In this document: piece by piece, positions 55,201 to 60,288 of the stretch | Layout: each line of letters begins with the position of its first letter | Numbering within the stretch: the stretch's first letter is position 1 | NCBI GenBank assembly: GCA_023053685.1 | Contig: JALIGW010000029.1 | Coordinates: 1,773,001 to 1,837,000, forward strand | Direction of reading: 5' to 3' | Source of the DNA: Diadophis punctatus similis | Lineage: Eukaryota > Chordata > Lepidosauria > Squamata > Dipsadidae | Length of the DNA: 64,000 bases | Program-made: the position numbers and the translations under genes | The notes under the pieces: model-generated | What the model saw: the letters and a program-made list of their open reading frames with translations, nothing else | The model's database searches: none | What the model was told of the DNA's origin: nothing

Positions 55201-55851
55201 GGCTGTGAGAAAAACACTCGTAGAGTTTTGGTAAATATACTAGCCATGGAAATTCAAGTAAATGTTTTCTCCTATTTAAAACTCTGCTGTGCCTGAACCC
55301 AGAGCTTCAACTTGCATCCATTATTATTAATGTAAGCAATCATTGCATAGACCCAAGGCAAACCCAAGGATAGCCATATTTATTCCCATTCCAGAGTAGA
55401 GCTTAAGGCCATTTTCCAAATATCTCAAAGAAAAGTTCTCCACATCATTAGAACCTCACCAGAATCCTGCAGCAACTGTGCTAGACTCTGAAGCATTATT
55501 TTTTTGGGCGCAGAGGGTGCCATCTGCAAAGACAGGGGTGGGGAGAAAAGAAATAATGATAATTTCTTGGGAACCAGAAAATTCAAGCCACATTTAGTTA
55601 TCTCAGCACATGTTAATTCAAAAGAAGGACTAACCAACACAATCATGAAAGCAGAGACTGGTGAATCACAATCCCCTACCTGAGAAAGAGTCAAACCCCA
55701 ATGAAAAAGTGATTGAAGCAAACCTCTCTGTTCAAAGACTTACAGGCACAATCTGAAGCTTAAACTAACCCAGGCAGGCTCCAAGGCCAATCCAGGCACT
55801 TCCTAAACCAAATGTTGCAATACTCACGTGCAGGCGCGTGACAGCGACCAT
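21412..55851 (-). CDS. STK11IP: STK11IP (serine/threonine kinase 11-interacting protein, LIP1), spliced, 26 exons
   Basis: Spliced coding region. Exons in transcript order: 55851-55828, 55523-55460, 51635-51433, 47149-47075, 46113-46018, 44754-44647, 44169-44098, 40332-40203, 40077-39974, 39552-39463, 37786-37745, 36161-35991, 35602-35521, 35425-35087, 31836-31643, 29992-29951, 29803-29693, 28871-28700, 26127-25690, 24578-24466, 24379-24282, 23599-23421, 22556-22472, 22299-22214, 22088-21859, 21552-21412. All introns are GT-AG and every phase is compatible, giving about 1,162 residues. Identity rests on collinear similarity to vertebrate STK11IP as I know it, e.g. [43 protein letters not shown] and VPWEEMFSI. 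Family knowledge: it binds the tumour-suppressor kinase LKB1/STK11, associates with lysosomes and is reported as an mTORC1 substrate affecting lysosomal acidification. No frameshift or internal stop was seen, so the gene looks functional. Least certain are the first exon, the 42-nt exon at 29951 and the donor at 28700. Residue numbers in the exon entries count Met at 55851 as 1. Confidence 0.93.
21859..22088 (-). CDS. STK11IP: STK11IP exon 25
   Basis: 230 nt, residues 1040-1116, acceptor ttttctag, donor GAG|GTAAAA followed by an A-run, phase 0. Encodes [20 protein letters not shown] and [20 protein letters not shown], matching VSLLLTPSTLFLLDED and SVLLYRSAPEDLRLLFYDE. Confidence 0.94.
22214..22299 (-). 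CDS. STK11IP: STK11IP exon 24
   Basis: 86 nt, residues 1011-1039, acceptor gccgtag, donor CCAAG|GTATGA. Encodes [12 protein letters not shown] and [12 protein letters not shown], collinear with PLLEKDSSLEARQFFYLRAF. Confidence 0.93.
22472..22556 (-). CDS. STK11IP: STK11IP exon 23
   Basis: 85 nt, residues 983-1010, acceptor ttcctgcag, donor TTATG|GTAAGA, ends phase 2. Encodes [12 protein letters not shown] and VEMNSQHPL; the trailing QHPLW matches mammalian QHRLW. Confidence 0.87.
22688..23338. mobile_element. Long member (about 650 bp) of the CAGGTAGTCC MITE family, in an STK11IP intron
   Basis: Starts TA|CAGGTTGTCCTTGGCTTAGGAC and ends near 'gttaaacaactgggtgtaagttgag'. Its extra interior ('gatcttcaggatcgaagctctgtttctgcat') recurs in the 54049-55106 member. 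The 185-codon minus frame within it is not a gene. Confidence 0.65.
23421..23599 (-). CDS. STK11IP: STK11IP exon 22
   Basis: 179 nt, residues 923-982, acceptor tgccag, donor ACAT|GTAAGA, ends phase 1. Encodes [20 protein letters not shown] and HCRRFLQCL, collinear with PLQDLSGIELGLAGQSLRLE and HCRAFLEEL. Confidence 0.93.
24282..24379 (-). CDS. STK11IP: STK11IP exon 21
   Basis: 98 nt, residues 891-922, acceptor cttctag, donor ATAAG|GTGAGT, ends phase 2. Encodes [20 protein letters not shown], matching GEFMCLVVVSDRRLYLLKVT; the beta-strand-rich pattern resembles a PH-like fold (inference). Confidence 0.93.
24466..24578 (-). CDS. STK11IP: STK11IP exon 20
   Basis: 113 nt, residues 853-890, acceptor tttttag, donor CAAG|GTATGA, returns to phase 0. 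Encodes [14 protein letters not shown] and EEFKCFLK, close to mammalian VDHRLRLFLDVEVF and EEFQCCLK; start of the conserved C-terminal half. Confidence 0.94.
25054..25130. repeat. (CATA)n microsatellite
   Basis: About 17 near-perfect tetranucleotide units in the STK11IP intron between exons 19 and 20. Confidence 0.95.
25690..26127 (-). CDS. STK11IP: STK11IP exon 19 (second CxxC; Ser-rich linker)
   Basis: 438 nt, the longest coding exon, residues 707-852, acceptor ctcttcag, donor CCCC|GTGAGT. Encodes [15 protein letters not shown] with Cys717 and Cys720 (family CPNCGSDHVV), then about 120 residues rich in Ser, Thr and His, probably disordered, ending [10 protein letters not shown] (family GSWSLSPP). 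Confidence 0.94.
26544..26580. repeat. (TTCC)n/(TCCC)n microsatellite
   Basis: Short pyrimidine tract in the intron before exon 19. Confidence 0.9.
26880..27140 (+). repeat. tRNA SINE with GTAAAG-type tail family, partial
   Basis: 'aaggtcggcagttcagcagttcgagctcc' (B-box side of the head) through 'gccagccacatgaccacggagacgtc' to 'gaacgtttacctttac'. Same family as 46380-46730 but on the opposite strand and lacking the head start. Confidence 0.75.
27430..27785 (+). mobile_element. BovB LINE 3' fragment
   Basis: Plus-strand frame with [45 protein letters not shown] then a stop. This is the BovB ORF C-terminus, followed by 'ccaacaatgacttgatgacacaatcaatcaa', the decayed 3' tail. Confidence 0.8.
27975..28679 (-). 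mobile_element. hAT-like element with BED-finger transposase remnant
   Basis: CAGTGCTTATCAATTATTTTG ... ACTATTTGAGAAGCACTG, flanked by a perfect 8-bp duplication GCCTAAGC (27967-27974, 28680-28687). It ends about 20 bp from the donor of STK11IP exon 18. Confidence 0.88.
28256..28495 (-). pseudogene. hAT transposase N-terminus (BED-type zinc finger) remnant
   Basis: 79 codons including [23 protein letters not shown] and NMKPNKL, as in ZBED5/FAM200-like hAT transposases. The Cys pair is present, but the His pair expected after MKPNKL is missing because the frame ends in FFKKNSLY. The rest of the transposase is deleted. Confidence 0.7.
28700..28871 (-). CDS. STK11IP: STK11IP exon 18 (first CxxC of the zinc-ribbon pair)
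   Basis: 172 nt, residues 650-706, acceptor tttctag, ends phase 1. Encodes [10 protein letters not shown] with Cys676 and Cys679, the first half of a CxxC...CxxC pair. I prefer the donor CAAG|GTATGG because it has G at +5. An alternative donor GAAG|GTACAG 21 nt upstream (exon end 28721) keeps the same phase and would remove seven residues. A hAT-like element ends about 20 bp past the preferred donor. Confidence 0.88.
29216..29524. mobile_element. Tc1/mariner-type MITE (GTTTCCCCGAAAATAAGAC family)
   Basis: CCGTGTTTCCCCGAAAATAAGACC ... GGTCTTATTTTTGTGGAAATACGG between TA dinucleotides (29214-29215, 29525-29526), in the intron between STK11IP exons 17 and 18. Confidence 0.85.
29693..29803 (-). 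CDS. STK11IP: STK11IP exon 17
   Basis: 111 nt, residues 613-649, phase 0 (actag / CAG|GTGAAT). Encodes [20 protein letters not shown] then [12 protein letters not shown], collinear with mammalian PILSLRFSYICPDRQLRRYLVLEPD. Confidence 0.93.
29951..29992 (-). CDS. STK11IP: STK11IP exon 16 (42-nt microexon)
   Basis: 14 codons, [14 protein letters not shown] (residues 599-612), donor AAAA|GTGAGT. I chose acceptor aacag at 29994-29993 because it alone keeps phase 0 with both neighbours; the tttag acceptor 5 nt upstream would shift the frame and hit a stop. The region is not clearly conserved in mammals, so the exon is supported by frame and splice sites only. Confidence 0.65.
30300..30515 (-). 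repeat. AGCAAT-tail tRNA SINE
   Basis: 'agcaatagcaatagcatttagac' tail at the left and head GGTGGCGCAGTGGTTAGAATGC on the minus strand at the right; intron between exons 15 and 16. Confidence 0.8.
31018..31328. mobile_element. 311-bp CpG-rich palindromic hAT-like MITE
   Basis: CAGAGGTGGGTTCCTGC ... GCAGGAACCCACCTCTG, 8-bp duplication CACTGACT (31010-31017) / TACTGACT (31329-31336). The two halves are near-perfect reverse complements over about 140 bp. The left half contains TGCGCATGCGCA (31159-31170), the NRF1 consensus. Intron between exons 15 and 16. Confidence 0.88.
31643..31836 (-). CDS. STK11IP: STK11IP exon 15
   Basis: 194 nt, residues 534-598, acceptor atctcag, donor AAAG|GTGATT, returns to phase 0. 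Encodes [20 protein letters not shown] and [13 protein letters not shown], collinear with mammalian FLRVTSAHLFEVELQAA. Confidence 0.94.
31837..35086. other. STK11IP intron 14, largely unique sequence
   Basis: Except for the foldback MITE at 33170-33296 and a LINE/SINE tail scrap at 34500-34580, I see AT-rich sequence with no recognisable gene or repeat. Confidence 0.5.
33170..33296. mobile_element. Palindromic MITE (CAGGGGTTTCCAACCTTGGC family)
   Basis: 127-bp hairpin: CAGGGGTTTCCAACCTTGGC ... GGCTGGAGACCCCTG with 'gacttgtggacttcaactcccagaattcc' in both arms. Confidence 0.85.
35087..35425 (-). CDS. STK11IP: STK11IP exon 14
   Basis: 339 nt, residues 421-533, acceptor ccacag, donor GAAG|GTAAAT. 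It begins with a Gln-rich stretch and [16 protein letters not shown] (family RERFGRNWLQYRSHLE), then a long Ser/Lys/Asp/Glu-rich low-complexity tail. A stronger-looking donor, GTGG|GTAAGT, lies 40 nt downstream, but reading to it meets TAG at 35081-35079. Confidence 0.92.
35521..35602 (-). CDS. STK11IP: STK11IP exon 13
   Basis: 82 nt, residues 394-420, acceptor ttacag, donor AAG|GTGAGA, ends phase 1. Encodes [14 protein letters not shown], nearly identical to the mammalian basic-serine motif [14 protein letters not shown] and a likely phosphorylated region. Confidence 0.94.
35991..36161 (-). CDS. STK11IP: STK11IP exon 12
   Basis: 171 nt, residues 337-393, phase 0 (cccccag / AAG|GTGGTT). Low-complexity Ser/Asp-rich linker ending STRKRMK. 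It fits the position of the human linker, with little direct residue identity. Confidence 0.85.
36491..37727. mobile_element. Tc1/mariner-type element, inverse relative of 4612-5588, with nested SINE
   Basis: CCATATTTTTCAGAGTATAAGAC ... ATACTCCGAAAAATACAG between TA dinucleotides (36489-36490, 37728-37729). Shares its interior with the 4612 copy in inverse orientation (for example the segment at 37149-37190 against 4803-4850). A SINE is nested at 37233-37525. It fills most of the intron between STK11IP exons 11 and 12. Confidence 0.85.
37233..37525 (-). repeat. AGCAAT-family-head SINE with (TTTA)n tail
   Basis: tRNA-like head at 37525 (GAGGTGGCGCAGCGGTTAGAG on the minus strand, B box GGTTCAAATCTCA) and a (TTTA)n tail at 37235-37290; same subtype as the 10655 copy. 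Confidence 0.85.
37745..37786 (-). CDS. STK11IP: STK11IP exon 11 (42-nt microexon)
   Basis: 14 codons, [14 protein letters not shown] (residues 323-336), acceptor aacaccag, donor CAG|GTAGGA. It matches the family FLLDGKVLSLTDFQ, which confirms so short an exon. A Tc1-like MITE ends 16-17 bp beyond the donor. Confidence 0.88.
38263..38687. mobile_element. Tc1/mariner-type MITE (CAGGTAGTCC family)
   Basis: TA|AATGTGGTCCTCATTTGACAACC ... GGGAGGACTACCTG|TA; intron between exons 10 and 11. Confidence 0.75.
38900..39130 (-). repeat. tRNA-headed SINE (GCCAGTTTGGTGTA type)
   Basis: 'ggtgccttcaagtcagtgttgactcatggtgac' through head 'gagccagtttggtgtagcgag' on the minus strand at 39130. Confidence 0.75.
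39463..39552 (-). CDS. STK11IP: STK11IP exon 10
   Basis: 90 nt, residues 293-322, phase 0 (tctcag / AAT|GTGAGT). Encodes [15 protein letters not shown] and LSPRA, the LRR C-terminal cap. This is one of the most diagnostic matches to STK11IP. Confidence 0.95.
39974..40077 (-). CDS. STK11IP: STK11IP exon 9
   Basis: 104 nt, residues 258-292, acceptor ttcacag, donor AGA|GTGAGT, returns to phase 0. Leucine-rich repeat [17 protein letters not shown] followed by LAWLHNLRR. Confidence 0.93.
40203..40332 (-). CDS. STK11IP: STK11IP exon 8
   Basis: 130 nt, residues 215-257, acceptor ctgcag, donor GTG|GTAAGG, ends phase 1. Two leucine-rich repeats: [11 protein letters not shown] and [11 protein letters not shown]. 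Confidence 0.93.
40333..41729. other. STK11IP intron 7, left part: unique sequence plus (GT)n
   Basis: A (GT)n microsatellite at 41170-41231 (about 30 units, one T interruption); otherwise nothing recognised. Confidence 0.6.
41730..42127. mobile_element. Tc1/mariner-type MITE (CAGGTAGTCC family)
   Basis: 'taggtagaccttgacttacatcc' ... 'gttgtaagtcaaggactactta' with the usual interior ('cattgactttgtcagaag', 'accgcaaggatgctgcaacgg'). Confidence 0.75.
43119..43548 (-). mobile_element. mariner element, internally deleted
   Basis: About 80-bp nearly identical inverted ends starting GGGTGAGTCAAAAAGTAATGCC. Carries the 3' part of a mariner transposase on the minus strand. TA duplications are not clear. 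Intron between STK11IP exons 7 and 8. Confidence 0.88.
43225..43461 (-). pseudogene. mariner transposase C-terminus, frame still open
   Basis: The frame reads [20 protein letters not shown], then [20 protein letters not shown] and [20 protein letters not shown], ending DYVEK and TAG at 43227-43225. [13 protein letters not shown] holds the last catalytic Asp of the mariner DDD triad. No start codon, helix-turn-helix region or first two Asp residues remain. Confidence 0.85.
44098..44169 (-). CDS. STK11IP: STK11IP exon 7
   Basis: 72 nt, exactly one leucine-rich repeat (residues 191-214, [14 protein letters not shown]), phase 0 at both ends (attaag / ACT|GTAAGT). The one-repeat-per-exon size fits the modular LRR layout. 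Confidence 0.92.
44470..44625 (+). repeat. tRNA-headed SINE fragment
   Basis: 'gaattctagtcctaatttagacatg' (B-box side of the head) through 'gtgactttgagccagtctctctttctcagccc' and 'aggttgctgtgaggaaaataggag'. It abuts exon 6. Confidence 0.7.
44647..44754 (-). CDS. STK11IP: STK11IP exon 6
   Basis: 108 nt, residues 155-190, phase 0 (ttacag / CTG|GTATGA). Encodes [19 protein letters not shown] and ANFSYNSI, a leucine-rich-repeat turn. The adjoining intron has a run of G's at 44625-44635. Confidence 0.93.
45421..45620. repeat. Large inverted repeat, about 90-bp arms, 20-bp loop
   Basis: Left arm 45421-45510 and right arm 45531-45620 are near-perfect reverse complements ('tcagagctgaagaagcttcttggatgagaagcgaaacgtcttc'). 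The motif is a dispersed vertebrate repeat that I associate, tentatively, with Penelope-like elements. Confidence 0.75.
46018..46113 (-). CDS. STK11IP: STK11IP exon 5
   Basis: 96 nt, residues 123-154, phase 0 at both ends (ctttag / GAA|GTGAGT). Encodes [20 protein letters not shown] followed by a CSRC pair, matching the family segment VPLHCLHGLRGIYSQLE. Confidence 0.94.
46182..46212. repeat. (AC)n(AT)n microsatellite
   Basis: Short dinucleotide tract 70 bp upstream of STK11IP exon 5 in the transcript direction. Confidence 0.9.
46380..46730 (-). repeat. Full-length tRNA SINE with GTAAAG tail and 14-bp target duplication
   Basis: Head on the minus strand at 46730: GGTGGCTCAGTGGCTAAG (A box) and GGTTCGAATCCC (B box). 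Tail 'aaggtaaaggttcccctcgcac'. Perfect 14-bp duplication TAACTCAAACAATA at 46366-46379 and 46731-46744. Confidence 0.92.
47075..47149 (-). CDS. STK11IP: STK11IP exon 4
   Basis: 75 nt, residues 98-122, phase 0 at both ends (tttcag / GAG|GTAAGT). It encodes [13 protein letters not shown], the lead-in to the first leucine-rich repeat. Confidence 0.92.
47150..51432. other. STK11IP intron 3
   Basis: Apart from the hAT MITE at 48332-48883, the 4.3-kb intron is AT-rich with A-runs near 50160-50200 and 50490-50560. I recognise no gene or RNA. Confidence 0.5.
48332..48883. mobile_element. hAT-like MITE (CAGTGATGGCGAACC family)
   Basis: CAGTGATGGTGAACC ... GGTTCGCCATCACTG with duplication TCATAGTC (48324-48331) / TCATAGGC (48884-48891). 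Internal inverted repeats on 'cttccggtttgcccgt'. Confidence 0.88.
51433..51635 (-). CDS. STK11IP: STK11IP exon 3
   Basis: 203 nt, residues 30-97, acceptor cctcag, donor AAG|GTGTGT. It encodes the core of the N-terminal LIP1 region, including [20 protein letters not shown] and QKTLSLK, the best-conserved stretch of the N-terminus. Confidence 0.93.
51723..52104. mobile_element. Tc1/mariner-type MITE (CAGGTAGTCC family), well preserved
   Basis: TA|CAGGTGGTCCTCGACTTACAAC ... GTAAGTCGAGGATTACCTG|TA, TA on both sides. Confidence 0.88.
52175..52805. mobile_element. hAT-like MITE (CAGTGATGGCGAACC family)
   Basis: CAATGATGGCGAACC ... GGTTCGCCATCATGG, flanked by a perfect 8-bp duplication AACTAGTG (52167-52174, 52806-52813). 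Interior is a ladder of inverted 'ccctccccaggctcctagaaaggctct' repeats. Confidence 0.9.
53077..53500. mobile_element. hAT-like MITE (CAGTGATGGCGAACC family)
   Basis: CAGTGATGGCGAACC ... GGTTCGCCATCACTG with a perfect 8-bp duplication TTCTACAG (53069-53076, 53501-53508). Confidence 0.92.
54049..55106. mobile_element. 1.06-kb member of the CAGGTAGTCC MITE family
   Basis: TA|CATGTAGTCCTCGACTTACAAC ... GTAACTCGAGGACAACCTA|TA. Interior contains tandem-like repeats of 'ttcagcatggtgcagaaatggagcacaaatcctgaagat' and 'cagggactgaaaatcctac'; no transposase frame. Intron between STK11IP exons 2 and 3. Confidence 0.8.
55460..55523 (-). CDS. STK11IP: STK11IP exon 2
   Basis: Acceptor ctttgcag is followed directly by ATG. 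The exon encodes residues 9-29 ([21 protein letters not shown]) in 64 nt and ends at TCTG|GTGAGG in phase 1. The [10 protein letters not shown] stretch aligns with the N-terminal helix of the mammalian protein (LAGLLRESGD). Confidence 0.85.
55828..55851 (-). CDS. STK11IP: STK11IP exon 1, coding part (candidate start)
   Basis: On the minus strand an ATG with A at -3 and G at +4 opens eight codons (MVAVTRLH). They end at a donor reading CAC|GTGAGT and join in phase 0 to the next exon. An in-frame TAA lies eight codons upstream, so this is the first in-frame ATG of the mRNA if transcription starts further upstream. The next exon also begins with ATG (55523-55521), so the family-typical start may be there, making the protein eight residues shorter. 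The splice is inferred; the -1 base of the donor is C, which is weak. Confidence 0.55.
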
Positions 55852-56109
55852 AATTATCCACCCTCCCCGTCTTACTTAAGCAAGGGGCAAGTAGCCTTCT
55901 TCCATTTCACCCCTCTAACCAACCCTCAGCGACAGAATGCCAGGGGAAAATTTCTTTTTTTCTTTTTACCTACCCTAAACAGGCCGCAGAGTACTGTACT
56001 GTTCAGAAATTACCAGGTTCCCTCCCGTTCCATTACAGGAAAGGGAAGCCTGGCGCAGGAAAGACAAAGCAACCAGCACACGGTACAGGCAACGCCAACC
56101 GGCCCGGAG

Positions 56110-56123
56110 GTAACCATGGTAAC
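56110..56123. promoter_or_regulatory. X-box (RFX-type palindrome) GTAACC-AT-GGTAAC
   Basis: Matches the X-box consensus GTNRCC-N(0-3)-RGYAAC in all twelve half-site positions with a 2-nt spacer. X-boxes bind RFX-family factors and are typical of cilia genes. Confidence 0.65.
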
Positions 56124-56191
56124 GCTCGCGTAGCCTCTCCACCACCTGGAGAAAAAGGGGAGGGAAAAAACCCCCTTAAAACTCGCCTTCG

Positions 56192-56205
56192 GAAACCGTG
56201 GCAAC
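56192..56205. promoter_or_regulatory. Second X-box-like site GAAACC-GT-GGCAAC
   Basis: Same geometry as the site 70 bp away: 2-nt spacer, right half-site perfect, left half-site with one mismatch (A for T at position 2). Confidence 0.45.
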
Positions 56206-56660
56206 CCACCGTCCCTAGAAAATAAGGTAGAGTCCTTTCTGGCTTCCGCATTACCATAGAGCACGTACAAAATTGTAGAGAGTGTCCTCCGGGTTCCGCC
56301 AAACGGAGACAGTCGGTCCCGCCTCTGCTCTTGTAAACTTGCCTTCATAGCCACCCCTTGCCCTTCGCCTTAGATCGTGGTAACGGCGACCTTGGGTCTT
56401 TCCCACTTACTTTCCCAATCCGCTTTGTAAGTTTTCTCAAAGCCGTCAGACTCCCCACCCCATCCCACCCCTTTTACACGAGGAATAGCCAAAGCTCGTA
56501 ATACTTCCAGCACAAAAACCGCCTTGCTGAAACCAATATAATTTCTGGGTGTCTGTATACTTAAGCCTGAAACTGATTTTCACGGTTTAGCCCCCAAATA
56601 GGTGGCATAATATATTTAGGCATGTGCAGAGAATCTGGAAAGAACCACTAAAAGTGAATA

Positions 56661-57063
56661 CAGGTAGTCCTCGAGTTACGACCACAATTGAGCCCAAAAT
56701 TTATGTTGCTAAGTGAAACATTTGTTGAATGAGTTTGCCCCCATTTTACGACTTTTCTTGTCACAGTTGTTACGTGAATCATCCCATTTGTTTAAATTAG
56801 TAAAATGGTTGTTAAGTGAATCTGGCTTCCCCATTGACTTTGCTTGTCAGAAGGTCACAAAAGATGATCAATTGAGCCCGGGACACTGCAACCGTCATAA
56901 ATATGAGACAGTTGCAAGCATCTGAATGTGATCAGATTGTGACCATGGGGATGCTGCAATGGTCATAAGTGTGAAAAATGGTCATAAAAATGGTCACTTT
57001 TTTCAGTGCCATTGTAGCTTTGAACTGTCACTAAATGAACTGTTTTCAGTTGAGGACTACCTG
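56661..57063. mobile_element. Tc1/mariner-type MITE (CAGGTAGTCC family), best copy
   Basis: TA|CAGGTAGTCCTCGAGTTACGACC ... CAGTTGAGGACTACCTG|TA; TA at 56659-56660 and 57064-57065. Lies just upstream of the STK11IP promoter. Confidence 0.9.
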
Positions 57064-57065
57064 TA

Positions 57066-58798
57066 TATGTGGCTCAGGATTGAACTCTGGAATCCTTGCA
57101 GTGCTTGCAAGCAAACAACCAAATTCAGAGAGCACCATGGGCTGTATAACATTGGAAAAGGATTTTCAGAGCTGTCCAGAACAGTAAGTAGGGACTCTTG
57201 CATTTCAGATTGCTATGCTGCATAAATCCAGCCATAAAATGCTGCAACAAAGTCTCAGGATTCCTTTTTTGAAAAAGCTGATTTATAACAGCCAGTCAAA
57301 ACTATATTATAATTTATGTTATAAAAATATCATTTTTATTTAAATTCTTTGTAAACCACAATACTATAATTTTAATATTCATGACCATATTCATCTGTTC
57401 CTGTGTACTTCCCATTTTAATTTTGCTATTGTCTTCTGGATGTACACTATACGGCTGGGTAACCTGCAACTTTTTAGGTGATGCAAAACTACAATTTTCC
57501 TTCATAAACATCGAACATACTGCTCCTCAACATATAGAGAGAGCCACTGGTCCCTTTGCATCATTTGAAAATGGTTGGTATTTAAACAGTTGGAATGTTC
57601 AATTGCTTACTTAGAAATTGCTTGCTACATATATCAATACAGTATGAAAACAATTGTGTATATTTATTACTCCACCACAAACAGTTTGTAATTATAGCCA
57701 CTAAATCTATCCACAGTCCATATTATCTAAATTATAATCACAACAAGCAGAGAATGGTAAGAGCTCGAGTCCCATATAAATGAGCATCATATAAAGCATT
57801 TAGTAAGCTTTAGGAAAAGGGATAAAAATGGGAAGAAGAAATAAATCCATTAACTGATGGAAAATGGATAATTTCTTGGTCCCTGAAGCATTTGGGCGCT
57901 TCCTCATGTGATTCTGCACTAATCTGGAAGCACACTTAGACTTCTATATTTTCATAATGCCAACAGTGCTGAAAAGCTGAGCTAATTTATTCTGATTCAG
58001 TTGGTTTAGTTAGTTGAAATCCCTGGGAAACCATTGGCTTTCTTTCCACATTGGAAAGATCCCTATTCCTGTCTCCTGAGTTTCAGTTCTCTAAAAGAAA
58101 TTCTAGCTTGACAGCTTTATAAGTTGTCCTTTGCAGCTCAGACAAAAGGAGCAAGGTGAAATTGAGATGCGTTTTATCAGAAAACAAATGACAGTTTTCT
58201 GATCTCTTCTGCTCTGCACTAGTAGTCATGCAAAGCACCAGGCTGTTTTTATTTCTATTTTTTTCTGGTGAGGGTTACTACAGAACATGCAGGAGCTCAG
58301 GACAAGTAGTTATTTTCATTCTTTGTTACTAGCATCTCAAATCTTGAATGACAGTCACTGATCTCCTTCAAACCACTTCTGGGGGCATTATCTCAGGCTT
58401 CATTTCCACTCTATTATCTCCAAAGTAGTTTGAAAATAACCCACCAATGATCACTGTCCTGACTTTAAGATGCTGGGATTATAACCAGTGATCTCTCTTC
58501 ACATGACCAATACAGCAGGCCAGAAAATTATCATTCAGTTAGAGCCTCTTGCAACGTAAAGTTCTAGAGCAACAATAACAAAAATCTCATTCCACCCTAA
58601 AAGGAAATGTAGTTAATGTGTCAATTCTTTTGGAACATTTGTCTGGTACCTCTTCCCCCCTCCCACCACCACCACACAAAACTTATGATTTTTTAATGGG
58701 TTGATGCTGTCTAGCTACCACATGTCTATTTTATTAAAAATCCCAGTGAAAGCTGTGAAAGTAGCAATTTTTCAATTAAACATTGTCTCAGTAGAGGG
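57066..58798. other. Intergenic, nothing recognised
   Basis: AT-rich, no gene found. 57300-57560 has the look of an old dispersed repeat but I cannot name it. Confidence 0.4.
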
Positions 58799-58975
58799 CT
58801 AGTTTGGTGTAGGGGTTAAGGCACTTGGTTGGAAACAGAGAGACTGTGGGTTCCACCTTAGGCAAACCACTTCTAAATTCTTGCCAAGAAAAATGCAGGG
58901 TCTGATCCAGGCAAACGGCAAGAGTCAATATTGACTTGAGACACTACCCAAAAAAAACAAACCCCACCTTTCCTA
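58799..58975 (+). repeat. tRNA-headed SINE (GCTAGTTTGGTGTA type), partial
   Basis: 'gctagtttggtgtaggggttaaggcac' head, then directly 'aaaccacttctaaattcttgccaagaaaaatgcagg'; a middle part is missing. Confidence 0.75.
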
Positions 58976-59403
58976 ATGCTTCAAACTATGGTTTCAGACT
59001 GTAGTAGTTGGGGCAAAGAAACAACAAATTCTAAATCATACCTTTTAAGCCAAAGGAAGTTATGGAAAAGGCACTTCTTCATTAATTGCAGGTTTCAGTT
59101 CCACTGGAATATCCCACATCTTTTTACTCAATACAAAAAGGAAAGTTTAAAAAAATTCAGGCAGCTTAATGCTCTGCATGTCTTCACATCTCCAGTCAAA
59201 AAAGAAACAGAAAGCAGACAAGTCCATCTCACCTTAGCATACCTTTTAAAGGGCCTGTGATATGGTTAAAACTCAGGAGGTGTAAAGTTCATCCTATGAT
59301 GACATGGTATTCTACAGAGTTTAATAACTATATTTAAAAAAAACCCTCTGGGATTTACAGAAGCCTTGAATTGCCTTGTACAGAGATGCCCTCCAAAGAA
59401 TGA

Positions 59404-59800
59404 GACCGAGTTCGGTGTAAAGGTTAAGGTGCTGACCTAGAAACCTCAAGACTGAATTCTAGCCCCATCTTAGGTGTGAAAATTGCCTGGGTGACTTTGG
59501 ATCTCTCTGTCTGTCTCTGTCTCTGTCTCTCTCTCTCCCTCCCTCCCTCCCTCCCTCCCTCCCTCCCTCCCTCCCTCCCTCTCTCTCTCTCTCTCCCTCC
59601 CTCCCTCCCTCCCTCCCTCCCTCTCTCTCTCTCCCTCCCTCCCTCCCTCCCTCTCTCTCTCTCTCTCTCTAGCTCACCTCACAGGATGGTTGTTGTGAGG
59701 AAACAAAAGGAGGAGAAAGGGATATTATGTATGTCTACTGCCTTGAATTACTTATAAAAGTGGAATAAAAATGTAATAAATAATTAATTAAGGAATAAAT
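59404..59800 (+). repeat. tRNA-headed SINE with an internal (TCTC/TCCC)n expansion
   Basis: Head 'gagttcggtgtaaaggttaaggtgctgacc', body to 'gtgactttgga', then pyrimidine microsatellite 59500-59672, then 'agctcacctcacaggatggttgttgtgagg' and the AATAAA-rich tail. The expansion grew from the SINE's own TCTCTCTCAGCCC box. Confidence 0.85.
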
Positions 59801-60222
59801 GTAAAAGTAATAACAGGTAGAAGTGCCCTTAGAATCTTTAATATGTGATTTGCTTCATCTGCTCCTAGAGAAAAATTCAGAGTCTTCATGTCAAGACTTT
59901 TCTTGTTAGATGGGTTATAATAAGGCACCAGCAGTTGCTCCTGTCATTCCTTATTATATCCTTTTGAGAAAATAGCTGAGAGTCAAATAACCGGCTCTAA
60001 TTGCCAAGAGGGTAAAACTGCATTAATAATTAGATTTTAGCAAGAAAGACAAAACAAGTCTGCAAGAATGAAGGATTGATTTGTTGTTATAATTGATAAT
60101 CAAAATACCTCTCTTTTCTAACTTCTAACCTGGCTTCAGTATCGTGTTATAAGTAGAAGCTGCTTTAAATATACACCTATGCATATGAATGTTTTTACAA
60201 TCTATCAACAAAAAAATTGTTT

Positions 60223-60288
60223 ACAATTACATGTCAGTATAATTACAGTATAATTACAATTACATGTCAGTATAATTACAGTATAATT
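60223..60288. repeat. Two perfect tandem copies of a 33-bp unit
   Basis: The unit beginning acaattacatgtcagtataa occurs twice head to tail (60223-60255, 60256-60288). Otherwise 59801-60640 shows nothing recognisable. Confidence 0.85.

Larger units (their letters stand above)
55852..56420 (-). promoter_or_regulatory. STK11IP: STK11IP promoter / 5' region, CpG-containing
   Basis: This segment has many more CpGs than the surrounding DNA and no TE signature. It lies immediately upstream of the candidate first exon. It contains two X-box-like RFX palindromes (56110-56123 and 56192-56205), a further GGTAAC half-site near 56389, and a CCAAT core on the plus strand near 56413. No TATA box is evident. 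The transcription start is not fixed by the sequence. Confidence 0.6.

Noticed and set aside
56010..56354. Frames of 89-114 codons in the STK11IP promoter region
   Set aside because: Open by GC content; no family match, and they overlap the X-box sites and the likely 5' UTR.
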